Positions 25,063-38,951 are shown, counted from the first letter of the stretch. The stretch: DNA of 64,000 nt from Epiperipatus broadwayi (GCA_028023455.1 JAQFVV010001066.1:1-64000); one strand, 5' to 3'. The notes: generated from the letters alone by a model not told the origin. Made by a program: numbers and translations.

Positions 25063-25380
25063 ACATATATAGACACAGGTATATAATAAGCCTGTGTTTC
25101 AGTTAGTATCATTTTTAATAAAGTTGTAAATAAACCAAGTATTTTCTGTATTAATGTTAATTTATTTACGTGGCAAAAGATGGCTATCTTTAAAGCATAA
25201 GTAGGTCAGTTGTGCTAGAAGTTAATAAAGAATATAAAGTAGTTATAAAAATGTTCTAGACCTTCAACAGCTTATCTTTGAAAGTTAAATTTGTTTAACT
25301 AGTTAAATAAAACGTACTAGCAAATATTTAGCAATCATAAATAATCACAAGTAATGAAGATTAAAATTTCATAGTGGACT

Positions 25381-25429
25381 GACTAATACTAAGAATTGAC
25401 TAATACTAAGAACTGACTAATACTAAAAA
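25381..25429. repeat. 17-bp tandem repeat, three units
   Basis: Three adjacent units of GACTAATACTAAGAA(C/T)T, the last incomplete. Confidence 0.9.
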
Positions 25430-25502
25430 TGTAGATATCCTTTAATAGTAACAACATTGATAATATTAGAGATTAATAAAGCATATAAATTATTATTTTT
25501 AA

Positions 25503-25947
25503 ATTATGGATAAATAATAATTAATATTAATTAACAATCACTGACAAAACAAATTTCACACTACTAAGTCATAATATTAAAATTATAATAATATATGTAA
25601 TTTAAATTATATTACCTATAGAACACTTTCTATTTGAGCTTTTCTCTTGTAAGAACTTTATTTCAATAGAACAACTATATATAATAATAAGTAAAAATAA
25701 ATATCCTTTGGAACTTAAAATTTACTTTATGAATAAATAATAAATATTAATTAACAATCTTTCTCAAAACAAATTATACATGTATTAAATCATGATATTG
25801 AAATTATAATAATAAATATAATTTAAATAACATTACCTACAGAACCTCTTTTTTTCATTTGAGCTTTATTCTTGTGAGAACTTTATTTTAACAAAGCAAC
25901 TATTTGCAACAACAAATAAAAACAAATACCTTTTATAACCTAAAATT
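25503..25947. repeat. Tandem duplication, ~222-bp unit
   Basis: Two diverged direct copies (about 25503-25725 and 25726-25947). Paired landmarks are ATTAATTAACAATC (25530 and 25750), TTTGAGCTTTTCTCTTGT versus TTTGAGCTTTATTCTTGT, and GAACTTTATTTCAA versus GAACTTTATTTTAA. The offset is steady at 220-224. Confidence 0.88.
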
Positions 25948-25949
25948 CA

Positions 25950-26975
25950 CTTAAAAGTTTTTAAGAGTTCCAATTATTTTTATCTAGGTAAAATTTTTTA
26001 GGATGTTTTTTTTTTAAAAAAAATGATTGAAATCCTTTGGAATTTTAATTATAAAATCACAAATGAAGAATTATACATAGTAGGACAATAAATGATGGCA
26101 ATATTTTATCTTTTGAATCAGAACATTAATGTGGTAAACTTTAAGAAATTTACAATAAGTTGTTTTACTTTATTTGTATGGCTGTAAAGTGGATAATTAG
26201 TAATTTTTTGAGAAGTGAAATTCACTAATTTTAACATTTGTAAGAAAATTGTTTATAAAGAGTAATACCATTTATTTTAAAAACATGGGTAAATCAGAGA
26301 TTCAAAATGCAGGTGTGTACCATTTTTTTAAATATTTGCTTTAAACTATAGCAGCAAATGACTTTTGACTAGCATTGGCAAAATATCTTATAATCCATTT
26401 AAAAATTCTTTAAATTTCATTTCTTTCATGCATTTTACCATGATGAATATTTTTCATATGTTTTGTTTATTTATTAGGAAAGTTGTGAGCCATGTACAAA
26501 ACATTTTAATTAAAACATATTTAAATAAAATATTATACTTTAATAAAATTAAATATACAAATCATAATGTTAAAATAAATATTTATATTGCAGACATTAA
26601 AATAAGTTATTTTAATTTTATTTACCATTCTCACATTTAAAACACCTTTACATTTAAATATACATGTACATTTACATTTAATTATTGCATTAAAAGTTTA
26701 TGTCAATATTATATCCAGTTTTATCATTATGTGTACACTAATATAAATATTGCTTTACTGATTCTATTTTAACTAATTTATTCACATGTTTTAAAGTTAT
26801 CTTTGTGCTATTTTAAAACTAAATAGAAAACCACAGTTTTTCCAAAATTGTTTTAAAAATTTCAAATGCTATAAAAATATGAAAAAAATATATTGGATTT
26901 TTTTAAAATTTTCTTTAATATGTTAAATTTAAGATATTATTTTTATAATAAGCCAATAAAAATTTTAAAGTTATG
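25950..26975. other. Unassigned AT-rich DNA
   Basis: No coding motif. The open frame 26365-26640 is low-complexity and unconvincing. Confidence 0.4.
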
Positions 26976-27287
<312 letters not shown>

Positions 27288-30200
27288 TTAGAGATACCAA
27301 ATATATATATTATACCCTTTTCATTAGAGCAGAATGTGCTAAAAAAGCTAATTTTTTAAAGAAATTTAAATTAAGATATATATATAAGTACTATAATTGT
27401 CATAATAATGTTTATAGGAACTTAAAATTTGTTGATATGAATTTATAAGTAGTTAAAGAATATACAAAAGCTATTCAAAATTTTAAAATTATAAAAATAT
27501 AAGCATAATAAGTTAATATTGTATGGTAGGAGTAAATGGTCTCAGTTATAAGTTAAAAATGTATTGAACATCTTGTTGACTAAACCTTTGAAAACACTAA
27601 TTTTTAATATAATGTTTAATATAATCAAATAAGCTATTAAATTTGCCTTCTAAATTATGTTTAAATTATATAAAATTACTTATTAAAGTTTTAATTATTG
27701 TAATGTATTACATGTTTTAATTTTAGTAATGTTAAAAATATGTCAAAATTTGTTATTCCAAATTTTTATTATTGTATTTAATATTTTTCTTTAATATAAT
27801 ATTTTTTGTAATTAAATATTTTAATTGATTTCAGACAGTGAGTTTTAAAAAATTGCAACATTTCTGTCTGGGATGATGATCATGTGATTAGAGAATGCAT
27901 GCATAAATTTAAAGAAAGTTTTTTTTTAATTACTTTATAAAATTATTACTAAAATTGAGGCATTTGTACATGATAAAAATAAATATAGAATATTATTTAA
28001 TTAGATTTTAAATATATTTTAAATTAATAAAGATAAACTAAAAATGGGTACATTTTTTAAAAATGTTTGTTAAATTAATAAAGAATTATTAAAATATGTT
28101 ATTTTAAAATATTTGGTTGGTTTAAATATAATTATAAAATCTATTGAGAATTAAATATTTTTTATATTATTAAATAAAAAAGATCCTCATAATTTTATTT
28201 TTAATTTTAAAAATACATAATTGGCAAGTATGTAAATGAGTTTACTGATAGGTGATGTATCAGCCAATCAAAACTCTGTGTAATTAAAATTATTAGTTAC
28301 TATTGTTATTATCTAGTTAATCTTATTGTTATTCTTCTTGTTATTTATATTTTAAAATAGTATCAGTTTGTTAATAATTACTTTGCATATCGCATTTATT
28401 TCTCTATAAGGCCTTTCACATTATCACTATAAATTTGAAGCAAATGGCCTCGAAAGCACTTAGTGTTTAATATTTTTTGCATTCTCTATAGTTTCTCTTT
28501 CAAGAACTTCACATGCTTTTAATTTTATACATTTTAAAATTAAATATAATTTTTTTTAAAAAGTTGGAAGGATTTTATTACTATTATTTTGTTTAACTAA
28601 AAAATGATGGAATAATTCCAAATGATTTCTTACTAGTGAAGCTAGTCTGAAGCCTTGTTAAAGATTTATTGGTAAATTATGGAATATAAGCCTATAGTTT
28701 TGTGCTTGGAGAGAATGGCAGTGAAGGACCAAAGAGTTTGGGGAAATATAATTTTTTCTATACTATATGAAATTTTTTATTTATGTAAAGAACTTTGGAA
28801 TCACAGTCAAATATTATCCAAAAATATGGCATATATATTTAATACATCTGTGTTGATAAAGTTAAAAAATTTAAAAAAAGTATTATTTAAGAAAAGTTTA
28901 AAATGCAGTTGACTTTTAAATTTTATAAAAATATTCAAGATTGAGTTATAAAAACATATTGCACTCTCATTTTATAATATAGATTTTTATTAAAAAGACT
29001 AAGATAATTTTAATAGAAATAATTATCTTCAAAGCAAGTGATATTTTAAAACTTTGTTGGAAGTAAAGCATCTTAAAGAGATCGCTGTAATAATGACTAT
29101 GAATTGCTGATAAAGTTATATTAGAAATATGTGAATATTTTGGTATAATAAAATCTGCTACCTTAATCATGATAATTGAATTATAAAGAGGGAAAATGGA
29201 TAATAAAAAAGAATATTATTATGCTAGAAACAAATGACTTTTTTTATATTTTAAAACCTGGATTTATCTGCTATATTATATGTGCCTAATTGGAGTATAA
29301 TTTCTAAAAAATGAAAAGACGTCTGTTTGTGTTAATTTAGGTACTTATTAAAAAGTGACTGAAAATAATGCATTTCTCACTGAAGAAGAAATTTACATGC
29401 ACAGAATTAATGAAACTTACATAGAACAAATGTTTTTTAAATGATATCAGATTAATTATTGTATTCTGTGAGAAAGTGACAGAAAATAGACTGTTTGAAT
29501 AACTTTTGGAAGCAGGATGAACAATGATTTTTTTAGATTTACTTGGATTCTTTAAAAGTTGATATTTTTTATTATTTGTCTGTTTACATGCCAAGGAGAG
29601 GAGAGCTGGAAGGGGAAAAAAAGCTTTCAACAATGTTCATTGCTTAGCAACAGCAACTTCTCAGATTATTAACTAAACTTATTATATGAAGGACAGCTTT
29701 AAAAGAAATATGTAAAAAATTTATTATTTATTTTAAAATATACTAACAATTAGAATTATAATCTAGTTATAAGATGTAGTAAAGGTTACATTTTTTTAGA
29801 TTTTTTTAAAAATCCTAACAATATTAATATTTTTTTTTAAAAAAAAAAAATATTTCAATATTTTTTCTTAAATTTTTTTGAAAACATTTTTTATTAAAGT
29901 GCATTAGTTTACACTGAGTGTAGTATGAATGATATTTTAATTCTTATATTTTATGCAAAACTGGATCAGAAGACATTAAAGATGTGATTTGCAAATAGTA
30001 AAATTACATAGGTAATTTAAATTATTATAAATATTATATGATATATTTTTTTCTTCTTAAAGTTGCTTGGAGTTTTAAAAATATATATCTTATGTTACAT
30101 GAATAAATGAACATATGGATGTGTGAGTTAATAACACATATAAATTTTTTATATATGTGCATATATTTATTTTTTATTTATTATATTATAATTTTATATG

Positions 30201-32050
30201 ATTCTTTTCTAGATAAACTATATGATATTTATTTCAAAATATGAATATTGAACAAATATTTTAAAACCAAATCTCATTTGTATTTGTAGATAAGTTTGGG
30301 TGTGAAATCTTTTCTTATAGTAGTCATGGTTGGATAAAGTGATATGTAACTTTGTTTATTATGGGAAATTTGCTTAATTATTTTACGATGTTGATTGTCT
30401 AAATCTATTTTGAAATTATTTAAATGGTAATGACAGGGGAGTAGAATAATAAAACCCTGAATGCTTATATAGTAGGATGTGTTAAGAAGATATGATAATT
30501 AGCCTATATTATATCTAAGTAGTTATTATGCAAACACAGTTAATGTAGCCTTGTACTTTGTATTTATTTCCAAGGACAGTGTTTTTGATCTTTATATTTA
30601 ATTGGTCTATAAGTGCTCAAAAAAAAGCCTAGACATTATTTTTAAACATACAGTATTAGATGAAGTCATACTTGTTGTTTTTTCACACTGATTTCCATGA
30701 GGTTTATAAATTATTTTGTACTATTGATTCTTTACTCTAGTTATTTCTTCATGTCCTATGCATTGAATCACTATCTGAAGTTCATTAGTAACACATCATG
30801 TAGTCTGGTATTTTTAAAAGATGAATAATGGATAAATTTAGAAAGATGAGCTGTTTTAAAAAAAAGCAAGATAGGTTTTTTAGTATTGTGAGGAAATAAA
30901 AATGATGTTGAATGCATAATGTTGTTGGTGACTATAACAAAGGAATCATAATTTTTCCTAAATATTTTTGAAATATTTTTGATGATAAAAGAATCATAAC
31001 TATTCCTAATTTCTATATTTTTTTGTAAAAATATTTTTGATACCTTCAATTTTTCATAAATTGACAACATTTTTGTAAACCAATGCATATTTTTACAGTG
31101 AAACATCAAATGAAGTATGTTAGTGTATGATGAATGCTTATACTTTATTTAAATCTTTATAGTTTATGTTTTCGAACATGAAACACACATCATAAAATTT
31201 GAATGGTGCCAAGAAAAATTATTAGTAGTAGAACATGAATAAACATATTTTATTAATTTACTTTTCATTAACCTAGAATAAACCTAATAATATGTTTTGG
31301 TTTTATAAAATTCATGCTAGATATTTTTGTTATGTTTACTGAAAGTAAAATGATATTGATCATTCATTGATCTAGAAATAAGTGTAATATAATATTGTAG
31401 GATGAATAATAGAATGTTTTGAATAATTAATACATAATATGTATTTCTAGATAAAAATTCCTAAGCAAGAATGAAGGCTTATGCATTAATATTTTTTTTT
31501 ATAGTGAAAATCTGTAAATTCAATCTTTTTTTAATTTTAATTTTGTATTTTTTTAAAAATTTTAATATATTTGTCAGTTTGTTTTATTATAAAAATTGTA
31601 AATATTTTGTACATAATTGTTTTCTAGTATAGAATAAATTTGTTAAAGTTGTTGTTATAATCTTGTTGTCTGTGTTATATTGATCTACTTACTACAGAAA
31701 AAATCTGATCCACGGAATTCAGAACTAAACATATTACATATTTTGCACATTATAATTTTAAAATGATTTATTTATTTAAACAATATTAATTATTATTCAG
31801 AATACGACACAGCAAAATCACATCATATAAAATTATTTTAGTCATGGTTTATTATTGAAAATACTGTCATATAATTAAGTATATTTCTTGTTGCTACATA
31901 TTGTCCAGATTATATCATACTTATAATATGCCACATGAAAAATGAGAAATAAAGGAATTAAATTATTGTTATTATTATCATTGTTATTATTGGTGACCAG
32001 ATTATTGAGTAGTATATATAGTAACAAATGTTAGTTAGATTAAGTATAAG

Positions 32051-32287
<237 letters not shown>

Positions 32288-32536
32288 GTTTAGGTGTAGT
32301 TAGGAATGATACAAAATCCCTTATTATACTTGGCTACAGGAGATTATAAATTAGAGATTTTATTTAAAGAACCTGTGATAATTATAATTTAATAACACAA
32401 TTTTTTAGAATTTATTTATTAATATTATATTTGGTTATTTATAATATTTTAAAGTCTTAAAAATGCTATGGTTTATACTATTATTTGAAATATATTAAAA
32501 GAAGGAATATAGGGGGGAGAGAAATAGTATTACTAA

Positions 32537-32800
32537 ATGATGAGAAAAAAGTGTAATTCTAGAGAAGAATTAGAGTTAATCTTAAATAAGTATGCAATGG
32601 ATATAACAAAGATATTAGATGTAAAGGACAGAATGATAATAATCATAAAATCACATAGTAATGAACCTATTAGTTTTATAGAAAATGAATTGAATGAGGC
32701 AGGCAAGAAGTTGATAAAAGGAAAAGCAAGAGGTTTAGATGGATGGATGGCAAACACGGTGATGAATTTGGGAAATAGGGAAAAATTAAATCTATTACTA
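32537..32800 (+). pseudogene. LINE reverse transcriptase fragment (region before motif A)
   Basis: The plus-strand frame 32537-32896 encodes FIENELNEAGKKLIKGKARG followed by LDGWMANTVMNLGNREKLN. This matches the LINE RT segment that usually reads as an acidic/basic helix, then KGKAPGxDGxxxE and a helix. No motif A-C follows; instead the frame runs into the noncoding segment shared with 48.3 kb. It is a 100-residue scrap, either carried by copy A or inserted beside it. Copy B lacks an equivalent readable frame. Confidence 0.55.
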
Positions 32801-33479
32801 TGGGGGGATAATGTTCTTATGCCATTGAGATTGTATCTTTTGGGATATATGCTCAATGTAGTCCTACTACTTTACCTTTCACCATATGTCTCATGATTAT
32901 TATTATATTATCTTATTATTATTTATTTAAATTGTATAATATTTTTTTATTATTATCAATTTGAGCTAGTCTAGTGGTCAAAATTATCAGAAGATATTAT
33001 TTGTACTTGATTTTATTATATTAAGATTGAAAGTTTTAGCTGGAGCATTTATTTTATTTTATTTTCTGTTTATTTCACTTGATGACGAGGGTACAATATA
33101 TATATATATGATAAACAAAAGAAGTTATAAATTTTGTAACTTGTTTATAACTTGCATTAATGATCACTAGATGGAGTTTTATCAATAGCCCATTAAAATA
33201 CGGATCATGTAAGCCCAATGTAAAAAGACATAACTGAAAAATATCATAAGAGAAAAACAAACCATAGGAAATTATAATTGATCAATCACATTTCAACAAT
33301 TGATTGTTTATTTTAATATGTTTATATTTCCTTATTATGTAAAAAATAGTGAATCAAGTCATTTTAATTAATATTTATAACAACAATAATTATTAATTTT
33401 GCATAGTTTCTATGCCCCTCTTGTATCAGCACCCTTATGCTTTGCTTACCTTGATTACCACCTTCTGTCAATCTGCATA

Positions 33480-33910
33480 AAGTATCATTGTATATTAGTT
33501 ACTAAAGCTCCAAAAGATGAACATTATAATACTTTATAGAGTTACTAACTTACAAAGATCATCATTCCATTATTATGTAAAGGTAACTAAGGCCACAAAT
33601 GAGTTTTGTGACATTGAAATAGATTGCTAAACTGATCCTCACAATCTCATGTACATGTTAATAAATTTCACTTAATCATTATTCCAACATTGTATATATA
33701 TTACTAAACTCATAAATATTCCAATATTGTACATAAGTTATTTAATTAACTTGCAAGTGTGAGCATTATAGCATTATGTAGAGGTTACTAAATTTACAAG
33801 TATAATTAACATTTTCTATAAGTTACTAAACTCATAAATATAATCACTCCAACATTGTGTATAGGTTAGTAAATCTACAATTATAATCATTCCAGCATTT
33901 TTAATATGTG
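33480..33910. repeat. Degenerate minisatellite, ~45-bp unit
   Basis: Roughly eight to ten tandem units built from GTATA(T/G)(A/G)TTACTAAA, CT(T/C)A(C/T)AAA(T/G)AT and AATCATTCCAACATTGT. Units at 33690-33900 are the clearest. The same unit flanks RTE copy 2 at 22.0-22.1 and 23.8-24.0 kb. Confidence 0.8.
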
Positions 33911-34162
33911 TGCAGACTAAAATTTTTTAGAATTTTTTTTTCAGTAATTAGATAATCAACTTTCAAATATATTGTTTACATTATTTTTCAATTCTAATAA
34001 ATATAGTATGATTTTTAAAATATATTAATTTTTTATTTTTAAATTTTGATATTTCAAAATTATTGCATTTATAATTATCGTTTTAATAAAACAGCTTATA
34101 AATTTATTTAATTAGGTATTGAGATATTATTTTATATAGCACTATGATTTTATAAACTGTAA

Positions 34163-34351
34163 TAGTAATATTCAGCAATTAAGCTAATGCACATGTGCTT
34201 TGAAAATTTTAAATTATAAATGAATACTCTCACTTTCCAAACACAAGATAAAGTCATTTTGAAAAGATAAGATGATCTATCTTTTTGAACCAAATGTTTA
34301 TGTATGGGCAAATCTTAAGCATTGGAAATGAGAGCATGAAGATATTAAGCA
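34163..34351 (+). repeat. Left inverted repeat of the composite element
   Basis: Begins TAGTAATATTCAGCAATTAAG and includes GCACATGTGCTT, AAAAGATA...TATCTTTTT (a hairpin) and CAAATCTTAAGC. The reverse complement is found with few mismatches at 38233-38425. Confidence 0.92.
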
Positions 34352-34752
34352 TTCACTTTTATATATATATAAGTAGACTTTATTAGTAACAAAATATTTA
34401 TAAGAATTAGTATATTTACATTAAGAGCTTTTTACATTTATTTTTTTATGTAATTTTTTTTTTTTTTTACATTGCTTAGAAGGTTTTTAGAATACAGTAA
34501 ATTGGAACAAGATGATTTTTGTTATTGCATTAATGAGCAGCTAAGGAATATATTGCTTTGCCATATTTTTTTTGGACATTACTGGTTATATATTTTTGAG
34601 CATATAGATATATGTTATGGCATTCTTTATTATTTTTTTTAGTACATTGTATTTTTTGTTGTCAAGGATTACAGCACAATGGGCAAGCTATATTGTTCTG
34701 AGAGTGTGAATGATTACAAAGTCATTGAATGGTTTTAATTTCTTTATATTGT

Positions 34753-37683
34753 TTAGTATGGACATGACTCAAAGATATGAGATGTATTTTCCAGGAGTGC
34801 CTTGCATAGTATGCAAGTAGGATCTATGTTTAATTTAAAGTGTTTTATGAGAAATACCTTTGTTGGTATTATATCAAGTAGCAGATTATGCAGGAATTTT
34901 AGCCATGAGTGAGGCACACATAAATTTTGAAATTTAGTCAGTGTTCTGGTAGTAGATAGTGTTGACCAAAGTTGCCTATGAGGGTAAATGATTTTTTTTA
35001 GATCTTTGTATGATAAACCGATTAAAGTATTAATGTTATAACTGTCCAGTAAATCAGTATTCTCAATGGCATGATCAGTGAAAAAGTGACAATTCACATA
35101 TGGAGTAATAGCAAGCAGTAGTAAAGATGGAGTTGTCTTTAGGAAAAGGTTAGTAGTGGTTATGATGTACGTCTTAGTTTTAATGTAGGAGGTGAATGAT
35201 TGTGGAGCTATTAGGTTAAGCCCACTCTTGCATATTGGGAAACAGGCATTTTCGATTGATAGAAAGTTGTGATGTTGATCCCCATATATATGTTTTTGCT
35301 ATTCTCATAAAATTCTTAATAGTTTATTTTGGAGATGCATCCAAGGGCTGTAATAGGCAAGTATACTTCCTAGAATAGCATTGATGTTGTGAACTTTCAT
35401 TAAAGAGTATAACAATTTGAGCTGAAGCATTTTATTTTTGTATTAAATTTGTCTATGACAAGAAGATTTAAGTGATGACTTAGTTGTGTTTTTGAAAGAT
35501 TAATAGGTATGCCAAGAAAAGAAGAATATGTACCTGTGAAGAGTGAGGGAAGACTGTGACTGGTAGCTATTTTCCATAAGGATAATTTGTGATTTGCATT
35601 GTGGATCCTGTTATAGTTTCAAATTTTTTCAGTTTATGAATTATCATAGGTATATTTTGCAGGTCCCTGAATATCATCAAAACATCAACATATGATATAA
35701 TCTTGATGGTTGTGCCTAGGTGTGGAAGAAAAATACCATCTATGCATTGTTCTATATCCTTAATCATAGGGTTTATGTATATTGCAAATAGTAATGATGC
35801 AAGTGGGGAGCCTTATGGGGTGCCTCTACTTGGCTTAAAGGATTGACAGAGTCTTGTAATTTTTTAAGTTTTGTAATTTTTTAAGTTTAATTGTTCTATT
35901 GTTAAGATAGTTTTTAATAGCTGTAACAAGGTGTGTGTGATTTCATAGCATTTGATTTAGTACAGAGAATAAGAAGTTCCAGTCTAAAATGTCAAAGGCT
36001 GCCTTGAAGTCTACTGGGCATACCACATAGTTTGTTTTGTGTGACATAAAGTATTGTTTTTTTGCGCTAATAATATTTCTTGACATGCTTTTTACCCTTT
36101 GATGGCAATGTGTGAAGGAAAAATCTTAGGTAAAGCATAGACCTTTAACTGTTTGAGTATGATTCTAGCAAACACTTTCTGATCAATGTCTTCTAATGTA
36201 ATGAGATGCAAATCACTTCCTGTTGGATGTGGATTTTTAGAGTTTTTTCTTATACAGAATATTATATTTCTTGATAAGTGGGGGATGTAATATTCCTTTG
36301 AACAAAGTTGATTATAGTATTTCTGTAGGAATGGAGATATAATGTGGTCCACTTGCTTATTTATGTTAGCTGGCATGAGGTCATTTGCTAGTCAGCTAGG
36401 TTGTTTTAGTACACTATTTCACCAAGGACTTGTTTTGATATGTAGTAATTTTGTGTGAAGTATGTTTCACTTGTTGATAGCTGTGAAATGCTCTGAAATT
36501 TTTTTAGGAAACATTCAAATGGTGCAGAAGTGCCTCATCAACCTTAGTACCAGAGAGGAGTAAATTATTTTTTGATAGAATGGGAATGCCACAAGCATAT
36601 GGGATTGAAAATTTTGCATAATTTATTGTGGTTTTCATTAGTGCTGATAGATTTGGTATAATTTTTCTCTGTCTAAAAACCATGTTGTTCTGGTTATATA
36701 GCTGAGTTAAGTGTTTGTTTTCACATTGGAGCTTATGGATAATATCTTTTGCTTCATCAAACCTTGTTATAGCTTTAAGTGTTGAGTTTATTTCTTCAAT
36801 ATGTTGCTTTATAAGATTGTTTGAGTTATAGTGTGATAGATGATCTGAACAGCATGTGTTTAGTATTTTTTTTAGTTGAGACCATTTTTCAATTGGAGAG
36901 AGATTTTTTAGTTGATGTAGATGATTGCTTACTATTAATATATTACAGAAATCAACTATTGGAAGTTTGAATTGGCTAGGAAGTTGTTTCTTATATGAAA
37001 ATTCATATATAGTTTGTTTGTTTTGCAGGCATCTTTGCATGAGTGTTACACAGATGTGGTCAGAAAATGAGACTGTAATTAGGTGAATTGAGGCTTTTAG
37101 GTTTATATGAGAACTAAAAATATATATATGAGAGTGGAGCCATGTGCACCCATAAATTTAATGGCATTTTTTGGATATGTGTGCTAATGGCAGCAGAGCA
37201 AGTAGTGAGAGTTTGGCTTTCGAGGTGAGTGGCAAGTCATTGTAGCTGCAGTTAAAGTCACTGCACATGATAATTTTACCGGGCTTATGTAGTATTTTGT
37301 CATGCACAACTAGTAATATACCTACAATATCCCTTGCTATTTGACATGAATATATTGCTATGATATAGTAAAACTCAGAATGGAACATAAAAGAGATGAT
37401 TATTGAATTAACTGATGAGTATTATTTTAAGTTTTGTTACTGGAAATTGATTGTTTATTAAAACTGCAATGCCTTGTGCTGGTCTGATATTTGGCTGGTA
37501 TGTAAATATGTATTTGCTATGCAGAGTGTTAATTATGGTTGGATTGGTTACTCTGCTGATCTTTGCTTCCATTATGACAAAAATGTCAGCATCATGATTA
37601 TTTAAGAATTGAATTAGTTGTGAGATTCTGTTATATGAGTTAAGACCTTGTACATTTATTGTGGCTATTTTAATGTGAAACAT
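34753..37683 (-). pseudogene. Tx1-like LINE ORF2 (endonuclease-RT), inactive
   Basis: Read on the minus strand from the ATG at 37683: the endonuclease opens with KIATINVQGLNS and has FVIMEAK (the catalytic Glu) and GKIIMCSDFNCSYNDLP (the DFN motif). A middle region at 37040-36504 follows, then the RT: SDLHLITLEDIDQKVFARI (36270-36180), motif A PVDFKAAFDILDWNFLF (about 36020-35970), and motif B TP-stop-GSPLASLLFAIYINP (about 35820-35770), where the invariant Gln is now TAA. Motif C is SYVDVLMIF (about 35700), with the second catalytic Asp replaced by Val. The C-terminus has the zinc finger CILCKALLENTSHIFESC (34815-34762). Stops and frameshifts split it into six frames. The domain order and C-terminal CCHC finger suggest the Tx1/L1 group. 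It cannot be active in cis. Confidence 0.88.
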
Positions 37684-37689
37684 GTTCAG

Positions 37690-38015
37690 TGTTTGATGAG
37701 TTCAGCTTAAGCTTTTTGCTTGTGTGCTTTGTATCACAGTTAGATATTTTAATTTTTTTACTATTGTCATTTACAAGATGAATATCTGTATTTTCTATTA
37801 CACTATTTTGCTTTACTGTTATCTCAGGGTAGTTTTTACTGTACAAGGTGTCTTGGCTATGGCTGAAAGATGAACTTTGTGTAGAACTTATTTAAATCCA
37901 TTAATGGTTCCTGTGTTTCATCAATGGAAATTGAGTTCTGTGATTGGTAACTGTGTTGTGAATGTATGTCAGGTAAACTGTTATTTGTACTAAATACTTG
38001 GTCAGAAATCACTTT
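37690..38015 (-). pseudogene. LINE ORF1 C-terminal fragment
   Basis: Directly upstream of, and nearly overlapping, the ORF2 start. In the minus-strand frames it reads FSTNNSLPDIHSQHSYQSQN, SIDETQEPLMDLNKF, and then, after a shift, IENTDIHLVNDNSKKIKISN with a basic SKKLKLN before the end. Ser/Asn-rich and basic C-termini are usual for ORF1. The 5' part is missing: similarity ends near 38040, close to the right inverted repeat, so the LINE is 5'-truncated. Confidence 0.55.
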
Positions 38016-38090
38016 AAATTACATTTACTATGCCTGAATGAATGATGCTTGAGAAATCTTTACAATTTATGACACACCATTCTTTGTTGA

Positions 38091-38425
38091 AATTAGCTTA
38101 ATCGCTGAATATTACTATTACAGTTTATAAAACATAGCACTATATAAAATAATATCTCATTACATATGTTTAATTTCAACTAAGAATGATGTATCATAAA
38201 TTGTATTTAGGCATAGAAAATGTAATTTAAGTGATTGCTTAATATCTTCACATGCTCATTTCCAAACACTTAAGATTTGCCAATACATAAAGGTTTGGGT
38301 CGAAAAGATAGATCATCCTATCTTTTCAAAAAGACTTTATCTTGTGTGTAAAAAGTGAGAGTATTCATTTATAATTTAAAATCTTTGAAGCACATGTGCA
38401 TTAGCTTATTTGCTGAATATTACTA
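38091..38425 (-). repeat. Right inverted repeat with a second inverted piece of the left end
   Basis: 38233-38425 is the reverse complement of 34163-34351. In addition, 38091-38157 (GCTGAATATTACTATTACAG and CAGTTTATAAAACATAGC) is the reverse complement of 34121-34187. The two pieces are in the wrong order for a simple terminal inverted repeat, so this end is rearranged. Confidence 0.88.
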
Positions 38426-38615
38426 TTAATTAGGTATTATAAAGTACACTTATTCTATTAATAAATATTTGAAAACCAGGCACTCTTCACAAACCTGGAG
38501 CTTAATTGTAAGTATAGAGGATTTGAACTCAGATTTTTAAGCACCCTTCAACTATCCACACTATATCATACAACTGATACACATGACCATACATATGTAG
38601 AAAAGATAAATAATC

Positions 38616-38659
38616 ACCAATATATGGATTTTGTGCTAAACCAGCACTCAACAGTTGGT
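38616..38659 (-). ncRNA. Hammerhead ribozyme relic (left arm)
   Basis: On the minus strand it has ACCAA, then CUGUUGA instead of CUGAUGA, stem II GUGCU/AGCAC with loop GGUUU intact, then AAAA instead of GAAA, and a closing UUGGU. Two invariant core bases are changed (A6 to U, G12 to A), so it should not cleave. It is the mirror partner of the intact copy in the right arm. Confidence 0.8.
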
Positions 38660-38951
38660 CTAAATTATCATCTCTCACACATATATATAATCAGTGCTCA
38701 GTTTATATTAAAATAGCAAATCTTCATACTTTAATGGACAGGCTTCAATCTACTCCAACCTCCAACTTTTCAGCCATCCAACTTGGTATCAGAATGGAAT
38801 TTGGGTTTTATCTTCAGATTTTCAATGATATGGATCGCTGAAAAGTTGAAAGTTGGAGTAGATTGAAGCCTGCCCATTAAAGTATGAAGATTTACTATCG
38901 TAATATAAACTAAGCACTGATTATATACATGTGTGAGAGATGAAAATCTGA

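Larger units (their letters stand above)
34108..38438. mobile_element. Composite element: Tx1-like LINE inside inverted repeats, 13-bp duplication
   Basis: TTAATTAGGTATT occurs at 34108-34120 and 38426-38438 and looks like a target-site duplication bounding 34121-38425. Just inside lie ~190-bp inverted repeats (34163-34351 and 38233-38425), and between them a minus-strand LINE. The first ~67 bases of the left end (34121-34187) also recur inverted at 38091-38157. The LINE may have inserted into an inverted-repeat transposon, as Tx1L does in the piggyBac-like Tx1D of Xenopus, or the inverted repeats may be the element's own ends. A TTAA lies inside the duplicated 13 bases, which would fit a piggyBac-like host, but the ends do not start exactly there. 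Confidence 0.6.

Noticed and set aside
33480-33910. Regularly spaced repeats as a CRISPR array
   Set aside because: Units are degenerate and contiguous with no unique spacers, and the DNA is animal.
37405-37440. CTGATGAGTATTATT as a further hammerhead
   Set aside because: No stem II, GAAA box or stem I partner follows; it lies in LINE coding sequence.
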